A stretch of 64,000 nt of DNA from Todiramphus chloris collaris (lineage: Eukaryota > Chordata > Aves > Coraciiformes > Alcedinidae): the NCBI GenBank assembly GCA_025345505.1, contig JANVCC010000270.1, positions 2,648,269 to 2,712,268 of the forward strand, read 5' to 3'. This document shows positions 25,431-35,032 of the stretch, piece by piece; the first letter of the stretch is position 1; each line of letters begins with the position of its first letter. The notes beneath the pieces are model-generated. The model was not told the origin of the DNA and made no database searches. It saw nothing but the letters and a program-made list of their open reading frames with translations. Both the position numbers and the translations under genes were made by a program.

Positions 25431-26511
25431 AACTTTATGGACTGTCCAGGTGGTGAATCTTTTAAGTCTAGTTATGTGTTAAGTCAATGTGTTTCCTCTC
25501 AGTTACTGAGAAATTTCTAAAGTCTTCCTAATGCTGTGTTATTTCTGTTCTTGCCTTGAAACTACCCCACTTGTTCTTTGCTTAGAATCCACCCCAAAAG
25601 AGAAATCTGGCAGAGGAACTAGTCATAATATCAGTCCCATTAAAAGGCTCAAGGATGTTACTTACATGATGCTGTCCAAAATATCTGACAGGCTTAGTCA
25701 AAGAATTATTTTATTCCTTTTGCAGGGGATGGATTTTGAGGTGTAAATGAGCTGTAATGGAGCTGAGCTGATTTTCATTAGCTGATAGGCCAGCTCTCTG
25801 CTCTCCAGCACTTTCAGAAGGATCAGGTATTGTCATACTTGTATTAAATCAAACAGCTCAGATGGAAGGAACTATGAAGGATGCTTATTGTATTTTGCAA
25901 TTGCTATTTTAAAGCCTTTAGCTTTTGCACTACTGATTTAGAATGGTCAGAACCATGAGCAAAAGCTGATGAACATACCTAAGTTGATCTGTACTTAATA
26001 ATGGGAAAAAGAAGCAGAAGAGTGGTTTTGAATGTCGTTGCATGCAGAATAATAACCCCTCATCAGAGAATAAGTGAGCTGTGTACATTGTTAGCTTTGC
26101 TTGCCAGTATTGTGAGGCAGGGTGATACTCTCTTAAAGAAAACAAAGCTTTGCAGATGTAAACTGTAAGAATGAATTAACTTTTACATATTTGAGGATGA
26201 CATGAAATAATTTTTGCATTCATGTGACTTCGTGGTAGTCAGAGCCAAGCTAAATATTACTGAAGAGTATGAGTTTGGCAGAATCCTTACTTGAAAGCTT
26301 AGGAGAGGAGACAGAGAATCCCATGTTGTTAAACTGATAACATAAGAACCAACAACATTACCACTTGGGCTTTTCTGGAGATGAAGGCTTGTAGGTCAGG
26401 CTTGATCTTCGCAAGAAAAATTGACAAGTTGAACATATACGAGGGTAGGAGCCACGTATACTTGTTAAGGCAAAAGTAACTTTACTTGTGAGTCTAAATC
26501 CTCAGCTATTT
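25431..26511. other. Noncoding stretch, nothing recognised
   Basis: Short open frames only (at most 71 codons); no repeats or strong motifs seen. Confidence 0.6.
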
Positions 26512-26690
26512 TGAGCTGGCATAGTTCCACGGAAGGCAATAAAATTATACCAGCTTATACCAGCGGAGGATCTGACCCCTAATCCTTCAAGTAACAGGCT
26601 CATTAAATGCTTAAGACCAAATTCTTTTCTGGCATAACTCCATTGAACTTAATGGAGTTAAGCCAGCAGAGCATTTGGCCATTATTTAAT
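26512..26690. repeat. Ancient two-unit foldback (MITE-like) interspersed repeat
   Basis: Unit 2 is a strong inverted repeat: 26617-26644 pairs with 26651-26678 at 24 of 28 positions around a 6-bp loop, with core ACTCCATT/AATGGAGT and CCAAAT/ATTTGG ends, and a further ATTAAAT/ATTTAAT pair outside it. Unit 1 (26518-26551) aligns without gaps to the core of unit 2 (26631-26664) at 22 of 34 bases, most differences being transitions. Between them lies a tandem TTATACCAGC pair (26545-26564) and GGAGGATCTGACCCC. This matches my memory of an old palindromic repeat common in reptile and bird genomes, with cores like CTCCATTGACTTCAATGGAG, but I cannot name the family. No coding capacity. Confidence 0.6.
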
Positions 26691-27416
26691 ACAGATAACA
26701 ATCTAAGGGGAACCAGGTTTCTGTATTTGTTTTCCTTTTGATATGTAGTATTAGCAAACCGTATGTGACTTTTATAAGACATAATAAATGAAGAACTGGC
26801 TAAAAGAGTCTGCACAGAGATCTCACAGGTAAAGCACCAGACCTCCTTCATGTGCTACCTGATTTTTAACAAACAATTCTGACACATTCACAGGTTTAAA
26901 CCTGTTACTGTCTTCTGGAAAGGTACTGCTCAAACTGTCATCTCTTTTCCCTATTTCTTCTTTTCTTGTCATCGCATGGTACAATTCTCTTAGAATTTTA
27001 AGCAGGGGTTAAGTTTATTGCTGAAGTTTAAGACTACCTGGAAAGTTATGCTCTGTTCATCCTATGACCAAACAGCTGATGTACTAAGTCATTACTGGCA
27101 TAATCTTTTTCCTTTCAAAAAGCATGGTGGGCACGTTGGGTTTAAGAATTTCCACTGCATCATCTAGCATATATCAGGCTCGCATGAGTTGATAGAGCAT
27201 TGTTTTTATCAGGGATTGTTTCCTGGAGCCAATTTAACTTTTTAGAAGATGGAGATATTTATCTAAGGTTTGCCCTGGTTTCATTTCTGCAGCCTTATTG
27301 ATGTTGGCTGGGCCTTATTCTCTTGGCTTAGTGTGTGGCCACCTTACCTGAGCTTCCTAATGCCTGACAGGAAACCTGGCTGAGATTCTGCCATGACCAC
27401 TCAAAGTACTGTGGTT

Positions 27417-27500
27417 TGCTCTTGGTTTGTTGTTGTTTTGGCTTGGGTTGGTTTTTTGTTGGGTTTTTTTTGTTAGTGTGTGGTTGTTTGTTTCCAGTAC
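27417..27500. repeat. T/G-rich low-complexity tract
   Basis: Irregular TTGG, GTT and TTTTGG repeats on the plus strand. The 72-codon minus-strand frame through it is low-complexity and not a gene. Confidence 0.8.
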
Positions 27501-29703
27501 TTCAGACAAAACTTGACTGTCTTTGCCTTCTGTATTTTTGTAATATCTTTTTTCTGTATTGCTCTGAGATGTCACACATTGCTCTGAGCAGCAGATGGGT
27601 CTAGACTTTTGGAAGAAAAAAAGCTTTCTTTGATGTATTCAAGCTGAAGTGTGGAGAGGAGCAGGTATGTGCCTCCACATCCTACTGTATAATTGACTTT
27701 TACTGCAGAAACAAATGTTTTTTGAACTAAATATTTACCACTGAAGGGTTTGAAGCCTTGATGGGGTGCTTTGCAGCTGAGTTCAGGCACAGCAGGAGTC
27801 ATCTCAGTGAAGATGACCTTCCCATATAAAGGTTATGAATCTAGCTCAGTGGTTGCTTTGTGACCCATATGCAGTTTTATAGAAATGTGAGTAACCCAAA
27901 CAGTAAAATCCAAACCAGAATCACCAGCCCCCTCTACAGCATTCTTATTAAAGTTGGGCCAAGAGAAATCACTGCAAACTATTTGCACTTGTGGGTGATG
28001 TAACACAGCTCAGGGGCATTGAGTACCTGGCAAGCAGAACTGGCTTTGAATGGACTTAGATGAAGGACCACCAAGAAAACACAGAATGCAAAGCAGTGGA
28101 AAGGAAATTCATTGCCAATTAGTACCCACAATATTCAGATGAACAAGAAGAGCTCCTTAAGCAAGTGAAGTGGGGGATGAAGAGCCTGGAAACCAGCTGG
28201 AAGGATGAAATGACTCATTTGAAGTTACTCAACGAAAACATGATCGAATGTCAAGGTGTCCATAAAACTTCTGGCTTGCATAAGCAGGGCTAACGTTTTC
28301 ACATTTATGTTACGGACTTGCCCTAGGAGTTGTAAAAGAAGCTGGGTATATTCCATGTCATGGGAAGGGCACTGTCACTCTTCCAACTAATACCTGTGTA
28401 ACAGAAGCCCCTGTCTTCTCTCTCTGCTCCGCTGTCCCAGTTTGGATTTCTCTAAATCAAAATGTAGCTGAATAATTCATGACAGGTAAATGTGATAGAA
28501 GGAGCTGAGGCTGTGTGACTGCTTCGATAACACCAGCCTGCAGAGTTATTTGCTTGTAGAACCGTAGACAGGTTCCCCGTGTCTCTGAGGTGCTACCGTG
28601 GAAGCTACAGAACATAACAGCACCAGGAGTTCTTGCTGGGGCTGGCGAGTGGCTTGATGGCACAGTCTGAGTCTGTTCATTTGATTTGTATTCTGAGAGC
28701 TCATCGGCACGTGAGCGTGTTCTCAGCTGTACCAGCAGCTCAGCTGCGCTCTGGCAGTGACTGTCTGTGCACGTGCCGGGATGTGTGTTTGCAATCAATC
28801 TCATTTTTCTCTGAGAAAAAAAGCAAATGTGGGATTATCTACCAAGTTTAAATCAATGGTTGTGCTTTAACACAGATGTATTTTTTCCCCCCTCTCTGTG
28901 CCTGAGATGATGGTGACTTTTTCTATGCCTAAACATAACTTCTGGGAAAAAAAATATTTGTGTGAGATTGCCCAAGTAATTAGCCAGTTTACTCATGCAA
29001 ATAAGTATTTTTTTTCATTCAACTTGGAACATCTTTTTGGCAGCATTGCCTTTAATTACAGAAACATTTAAAAGAAGACGAGGATGTAGTGCATACTAAA
29101 AATGTTCTGTGCAAATAGTGAGAGGATTTAGGTGAGCAGCAGCTCTGTAATTACCTTGCAGCCAGGAAGACCCTCACATTGTTTGAAGGCTGTTAAAAAT
29201 AAGGAAAGAAATAATTTTCTTCTCGTGGGAAGGGAATTAATTAGCAGTTTGCTGAGAGCCTTGGGATTGCTTCTCATCCAAAGTAGATAAATAAACCAAA
29301 CATTGCTTCAGACTACTCAACACAAGGAAAAGATAGGCTGGGAGAGCTTCTTTGTAGGGGTGAACAGCAAATCTGGCTCATGAGGAGTAGGGCTAAGAGA
29401 ATTTTAAACCACCTTTGCACCTTCCAGCATGGCTTATTCCAGAGGTTGCTGAAGCTCTTTCCAAGCAGAGACAGCCCTGAGTGCCTAAGTACCTCCAGTC
29501 CCTTGGCTGAGCTGCTACCTGAGGTAGTTTTGCAAGGCTTGTGATGCTTCATGGCTCTTTTCTTTGTTTTCCTTTTTTTTTTTTGTTCTTCATCTGTGTT
29601 CTGTCTGCCTGGGCTTGCACCGAGGTCTGTAGAAGGCAGCTTGAAAGAGTGAGTTTGTGAGACATCTGCACTGGAGGAGAATTCTCCCTACTCTAGCTTA
29701 GCG

Positions 29704-29711
29704 TGACGTCA
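29704..29711. promoter_or_regulatory. Consensus cAMP-response element
   Basis: A perfect palindromic TGACGTCA in the context GCGTGACGTCAGAAG. This is the full CREB/ATF site, rare in CpG-depleted DNA. No promoter is visible beside it. Confidence 0.35.
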
Positions 29712-31000
29712 GAAGGAAACAAAACTCAGCACCTTTTACTTTTCCTGCAAGTATCTGTTGTCGAGTGTGCAGTTCTTAAGCATTTGCCTAATTTCAGCTA
29801 TGTTATTTGACAAAAAAGCTAGAGGCATCAAAATAATTTTGTGCACATTTCTACCCAAGCATCTGGATAGAGGAAAAAAATCCCTTTAATAAGGGATTAA
29901 GATTAAGATTACTAAGGCAGGTGTTTGAATAAAGCTTTGTACTTATTGTAGCTCTTGAGCAAGCAAGTTAATCTGAAAAATTCTCAGCTCTACAGAAGGA
30001 AGAGGGAAAAGTTGGTGACAAAATTTTGCATTTATAAGACTTGCAAAAGCATTTAAGACTTAGTTTTAAAGAAAGCATGCAATCGACAAAGCTTTTTGAT
30101 TATTTGTGGTTCTCCTCAGTGATGATTGCATTTTTAGGAACTTTTGTATAGAACTGTGCTGTCGTTGCTGCCTAAATTGCCTGAATTTGGCTCCCTTTGT
30201 ATTTTGTTTAATGCAAAAGAAAAGTCCTGTATAAGTAACAGCAAACAGGAACCCATGGCTTTCAGCGTTGTCTGTAGAAGAGGAATGTCTGGAATTCTTG
30301 GAAGGATTAAATACTGCCAGCGTACATGAAATCTCAGTGCTAAGATGCTCAAGTACTGATACCATGCCCCTGCTCAATATTGAGTCTTTATCATCTGTAT
30401 TTCTGGAGGAGTTTTTACTCCAGGACCAGGAGATCTGTTTAGTATTCCTGCTGCTTAAATGTGTTGGAAAGTATTTTGCAAAGCAAGCATGTGATTATCT
30501 TTGCTTATATATATGTTTTTCTGCTATCTTTATTTAAATTGCTTATATCTGGAAACTTAAGTATCTGATGTCCGTATCTAGTCAAGATTTAAGCTTACAT
30601 TATAGTTAAGAAAACACCAACCAAAAGGGAAAATAATATTTTGAGGATAACTTAAGCTTCTTTTTGCTGAGAAACAAAATTGTATTTGCAATCTTCTGTT
30701 CTCTGTCTAAATGGGAAAACAAGAACCTGTTAAATATTTTCAAGTTGTTTTTTCCAATTGGTGTTAGTAACATCTTGCATTTTTAAGGCTTTTGTTTTTC
30801 CAGGACTTAAATTTTTAACACAATATTGCTCACAGCATTTTCTTTGCTTTGGAGATGACATTAAAAAATGGTTTTTCCTTGGCTCTGATTCCCTAAGAAG
30901 CACACAGTATCTAATTTCACTGTAAACTAATTTTTTAACCTTAAGTTAAAAAGTGATTGTACACTGGCTGGGGGGCTTCAGCAATAACACACAGTTCCTT

Positions 31001-31790
31001 TTGCTGCAGAGATGAGACCGAGGAATGTAGCATTTGCTAGTAGCAGGAATTGTGATGCGATTGGGTGGACAAGGCAGGCTGGTTACTATCCTGAACATAT
31101 TTCCACACCTTAAAATGACCATGTTGTGTGCAGTCCAGTTAAAGGCAGGATGCTGCCTTGTTGGCGGAACTGGGAAGGAGCATCCAGCTGTGAGGCTGTA
31201 TCAGGCAAGGCCACAGCAGCATCCTCCCTGTCCAGGGATGCAGACACACAGCACGTGAGCAGAGGGGACCACTGATGGTGACTGGGACCATCTGACAGGG
31301 CAGGGATTGTCAGGCAGGTTCTACTCATGAGCTAGGGCTGAAGCCAAGCAGGGGAATCCAGGCAACAGGTTGGGACAACAAGGCACAGGCGAACCTGCCA
31401 CACATCTCGGGTGAGAACTGAGGGCAAAGTCCTGAGCCTCAGGATGGGAAAACCCAACAAGGCTTCTTGCAGCTCTGACCCAAAGTTGCCAGGCTACAAC
31501 ATATCAGAGCAGGCTTGAGCATGATGCCCTTGGGGGTGGGCTCCCCAAACCCGACAGGCAGGGATCCAAGTGGGATTTGTTACTCAGTGCTCTGCTTGCT
31601 TCAAGGAGGAAAGGGTTCAGGCCCTTGTTAAGATCACTTCTGCTGAAGTGTTGCATTTGCAGCCAGCGCTTAGCTTTCCATGATGTGAAGCTTAATTCTA
31701 AAATTAACCTGACGTGTAAATGATTTGCTGTTCTTGCGTTGTTGCTGAAGTTTGCAGTACCCAAACCCCGGCTCGTGACATTGCTTTATT
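31001..31790. other. GC-richer block, possibly an old repeat
   Basis: Rich in AGG/CAGG/GGGA words, with local GC well above the flanks. Several short overlapping frames on both strands carry no recognisable protein. The texture resembles decayed avian repeat DNA, but no family, terminal repeat or target duplication could be seen, so it is left unassigned. Confidence 0.25.
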
Positions 31791-32249
31791 TTCAAGGCCA
31801 CACAGCTGAGATGCAGTGAAAGTTAAGTTTGTATCAAATCATCAGGAAGTCTTGCCAGAGCTTGAGGAGTGAGTGCTGTGCCGTTTGCTTGTCTCTGTCT
31901 CAGTCCTGGAGAGCTGAGATATTTGTATAGACCCGAATAGATTGCCAGAATCAATCCGCTTTCCGGAGATGAACGTGGACATGTCCTCTATCCCACTGTA
32001 ATGTGAATACTCAAATCTTTCCACATAAGAAACTCATATATTTGAGTTTCACAGCACTCCCTAATAAGGTTTTATAGCCATTAGTGTCAGTGCCATATAT
32101 CACTGAGGCATTGAAAAAGCGGAGTTTCTTTCCCAAACCACCTTTCTAAGCATCCAAGATGAAGTGATTTTATAGCTTACACTTCCACAGATCTTTCAAA
32201 TCCCACAGCACAACTTGTTTTACCTGAGCCTCCAAGATTTTTGTAAATG
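31791..32249. other. Noncoding stretch, nothing recognised
   Basis: Only a small 8-bp-arm inverted repeat (32029-32050, GAAACTCA/TGAGTTTC) is notable. Confidence 0.55.
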
Positions 32250-32620
32250 ATTTCGCAGAAGCTCTTGAGGGGGTCTTTCTCTTTCTTTATTTAAATTTAA
32301 GCTTAAAATATGATTAGATTCCATTCAACACAAAATTGTCCTCGAATACATTGCAAGCAATGTATGTACAAAAGGTAATCTACACTATCTAATAAATAAA
32401 ATTGTGTAACAGTTTGAAATTCCAAATGTGAATGTTTGCTTTAATATTGCCAAGTGTTTGTTAAACCTTTAAGCTTGTGACATTTTTCCACGCTGACAGC
32501 TAAATAATGAATTAATGGCTTTAAAGTCCGCGGCAGCCTGAGGGTTTCAACTACATGTTTAGTCAAAATAATTGGTGCTTTAATCATTCTTTATGAACCA
32601 AAATTGTTCCTTAGTTATAC
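32250..32620. promoter_or_regulatory. Candidate conserved noncoding / enhancer-like block
   Basis: AT-rich, repeat-free block. A TALE-homeodomain site TGACAG (32494-32499) is followed 6 bp later by AATGAATTAATGG (32506-32518), a paired TAAT-type homeodomain site. A further TAATCATT lies at 32581-32588, and a 20-bp near-perfect palindrome ATACATTGC-aa-GCAATGTAT at 32346-32365 resembles a C/EBP-type dyad. Adjacent MEIS/PBX-like and HOX-like sites are typical of developmental enhancers. No frame is open. Conservation is untested. Confidence 0.35.
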
Positions 32621-34500
32621 AGGAGTGGTGTTAAAGCAAATATCTATGCTGGGAAGGTTCTTTTGTATTTCTAAAATTATCTCCTAAGTTGGAAAATGGT
32701 GTCTGGATGCATTTTCTTCCTTAGAGTTAAAGAGGTCATGCTTCACTCCCATAATGACCACCTGCATGACTGCTGCCTGCTGTCCCTTCGCTTGTTGGAG
32801 TTTTACTACACGTGTGCCTAGGCTGCCAAGTTGTGAGAGCAGGCTGGAAGGTGTGTGGGGATTGCAGCCCTTGCACTGTCAGATAGAGTGGGTAGGGCCC
32901 ATGCAGAACAAACTGAATTAGGAGATCTGTTCCCAGCAAAGCTGGCTCTCAACCAGACTGTGATACGCTTAAGAGCTGCATCCGTAACATTTTTTTGTTA
33001 ATAGCGGGAATAAAAATCTTAGGTTAAAAAGGGGAGGAAACTGTGGTCTTAATTTTAGGGTTGGTGTCATGTGAATGGACAACTGTGTCTGCACCTCAGC
33101 TTGTACTGACCTCAGAAATGCATCTGTGCCATGCGGGCAGGAGATCCTAACCCGGTTAAGATCCGTTGGAACCATCGGAACCATCCAAGGTCTAAGCAAC
33201 CTCCTGTGCCTGGTGCAGTTGCAGTGTAGACAGGACCTCCTTTATAGCATGAGGGTGATTTAATTTCTGGTGCAGGGAAGTTTGTAAAACCACAGATTAT
33301 TCTAAGGTGTCGAGGGATACAAGAGAATGTGTTAGTCCAGGTTTGTCATTCCTTTCACTGTCCAGCCACTGGTGGCCTGTGCTGGACTAGCTGTGGGCTC
33401 AGACGATCTGTTGCTGTGACCTAGCTCCTGTATTACAGTCATTGCTAACTTCCAGGCAACACAGCTTGCCATACAGCTAAAATGACTCGGCTGGAACTTT
33501 GGCAGTGCTTTTATGGGAGTTTGGTAGCGACAGCGTGGACAGATTGCAAATGGGAAGGAATGACTTCTCGGAAGGACGTGATGCTGCAATATCTAGAACT
33601 AACCTGAGACTGGGTGGCAGGAATTCTCAAAGAGCGTGCTGTGGTTTTTAAGACATCCTGTCTTTTGGAAAGAGCTTTCTGAAAATCAGAGAAGATACTT
33701 CTGGCAGCACTTACTCTGCTTTTGTCTGCAACCAGGGGAATCCCCACAACAGCTTGTCTTCTGTTGTCACAGCTCTACATGAGTTTGAAAGAGCCTTTCC
33801 CCAAGAACCATGTCAGGCTTTCTCTCTCAACTCCCTTTGGGGTTTTGTAATAGCCTAAACACAAACCACTTTGAAACAGGAATGTGGAACTGTCTGCTCC
33901 GCTCTTCCTCCCAGTGCTTGTTAGGATTGGCTTGATAATGCTGTAGCTGGAGTATAATTCTTTGAGACAAGTCTCCAAACTGGAAAAAAACAAAAGCAAG
34001 AATATGAGTGACTGCAAAATGCAATTATTTTGCTGTGACTCTTAAAGCAGAAGGAAAATGGCTAATCTGTAGCAAATTGCTTCCTATTGGGATAGCATTG
34101 CTGTCTGATAAAAATGGAACAGTCTGAAGTTTTACTTTCTGACTTTTAGCTCGGGGTACAGTGTCTGCTGGTACATCAGATTGCTTCCCTTCTGCACGTA
34201 AGAGAGGAAGCATGGCAGTGATTTCGGGGGTACATCAGTCAGTGTGGGTTCTGAGGGGTAGAGGGCCTTGGAAGGGGAGAAAAATGCGCTCACAAGATTC
34301 AGCTGGCTCTTGGAAATGTTAGGTATTTTTGACTGACTGCCAAAATGTTGCTGTATTTCTCTGAAGCTTTTCTTTAGCTTAACAGTGTGTGGTAATTAAA
34401 GTGTAGAATTTCATCTGTGCTTGTTTTTTACCCTCATATATCCTTGCCTAGGCAAACCTTATATTCCCCCTTGATTTATTTCCCCCCCTCCTTGTGTTTT
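32621..34500. other. Noncoding stretch, no gene recognised
   Basis: Short frames on both strands around 33100-33750 include a somewhat protein-like minus frame (33511-33747), but there are no flanking splice signals and no known domain. No repeat identified. Confidence 0.55.
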
Positions 34501-34640
34501 TCTTTCTGCTGCATTTTGGAGGTGGGTTTTTTGTGTGTGGGTTTTGTTGGTTGGGTTGGGTTTTTTTGTGGGGGGTGTGTGTGTTGTGTTTTATTGTTTT
34601 GTCTTTTTTTTCACCTGGTTAGGTTTGTTTTTTCCCCCTC
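34501..34640 (+). repeat. T/G-rich low-complexity tract with G-run array
   Basis: Long T runs alternate with G runs at 34524-34526, 34539-34541, 34553-34555, 34558-34560 and 34570-34575. The last four give loops of 11, 2 and 9 nt, a relaxed G-quadruplex pattern. It lies about 100 bp upstream of the CR1 3' end. The 77-codon open frame through it is low complexity. Confidence 0.75.
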
Positions 34641-34740
34641 CTTCCGTTGAGTGATAGACAGGGAAGGTAAAAAGGGATTAACATCTGCTAGAAAGTACTT
34701 TTACTTCAGGAGGTTAGGACAGATCATTGCTAACGATGAG

Positions 34741-34890
34741 ATGTTGTGGAGTCTCCTGCTCTGGAGAGATTCCAAACCTGCCTGTACGTGGGGATCCCGG
34801 CCCCGCTGCTCTGGGTGCCTTTGCTGGAGCAGAGGGGTTGCACCAGATGATCTCCAGAGGCCCCTTCCAACCCCCCCATTCTGGGGTTGC
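34741..34890 (+). mobile_element. CR1 LINE 3'-end fragment (5'-truncated)
   Basis: The copy follows the avian CR1 3' region in order: TGGAGTCTCCTGCTCTGGAG (34747-34766), a segment ending AAACCTGCCTGTACGTGG, GATGATCTCCAGAGGCCCC near 34848, then CCTTCCAACCCCCCCATTCTG. The usual short ATTCTGTG terminal repeats are degraded to a single ATTCTGGGG. About 150 bp remain, all untranslated 3' sequence, so there is no reverse transcriptase or endonuclease. 5' truncation is normal for CR1. Open frames on both strands here are shadows of the element. Confidence 0.88.
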
Positions 34891-34980
34891 TGAGCTCCCT
34901 GAGAGATGATATTCCGTGCACTGTTATAACTACCACACTGGAGGCTCGTGACAGCTTCAAAATGGTACAGTAAGGATTTG

Positions 34981-35032
34981 CTGAAATAAATAAAGCAATA
35001 ATAAATAAAGCATAAATAAATAGCTAATTCCA
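34981..35032 (+). repeat. AAAT/AATA-rich simple repeat
   Basis: Irregular AAATA and AAAGC words, including three AATAAATA blocks, about 90 bp downstream of the CR1 end. Probably a simple-sequence tract. Confidence 0.65.

Larger units (their letters stand above)
26691..31000. other. Noncoding stretch, no gene recognised
   Basis: Includes the T/G-rich tract 27417-27500, a short AAGGGATT foldback at 29879-29898 next to a GATTAA triplication, a T run near 29573-29584 and a consensus cAMP-response element (29704-29711). A strong minus-strand donor (CTCAG/GTAAGG, near 27345-27354) lacks a convincing acceptor. Open frames are at most 115 codons and unrecognised. Confidence 0.6.

Noticed and set aside
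27345-27575. Minus-strand exon using the strong CTCAG/GTAAGG donor
   Set aside because: The open frame to its right ends before the donor and no good acceptor is present.
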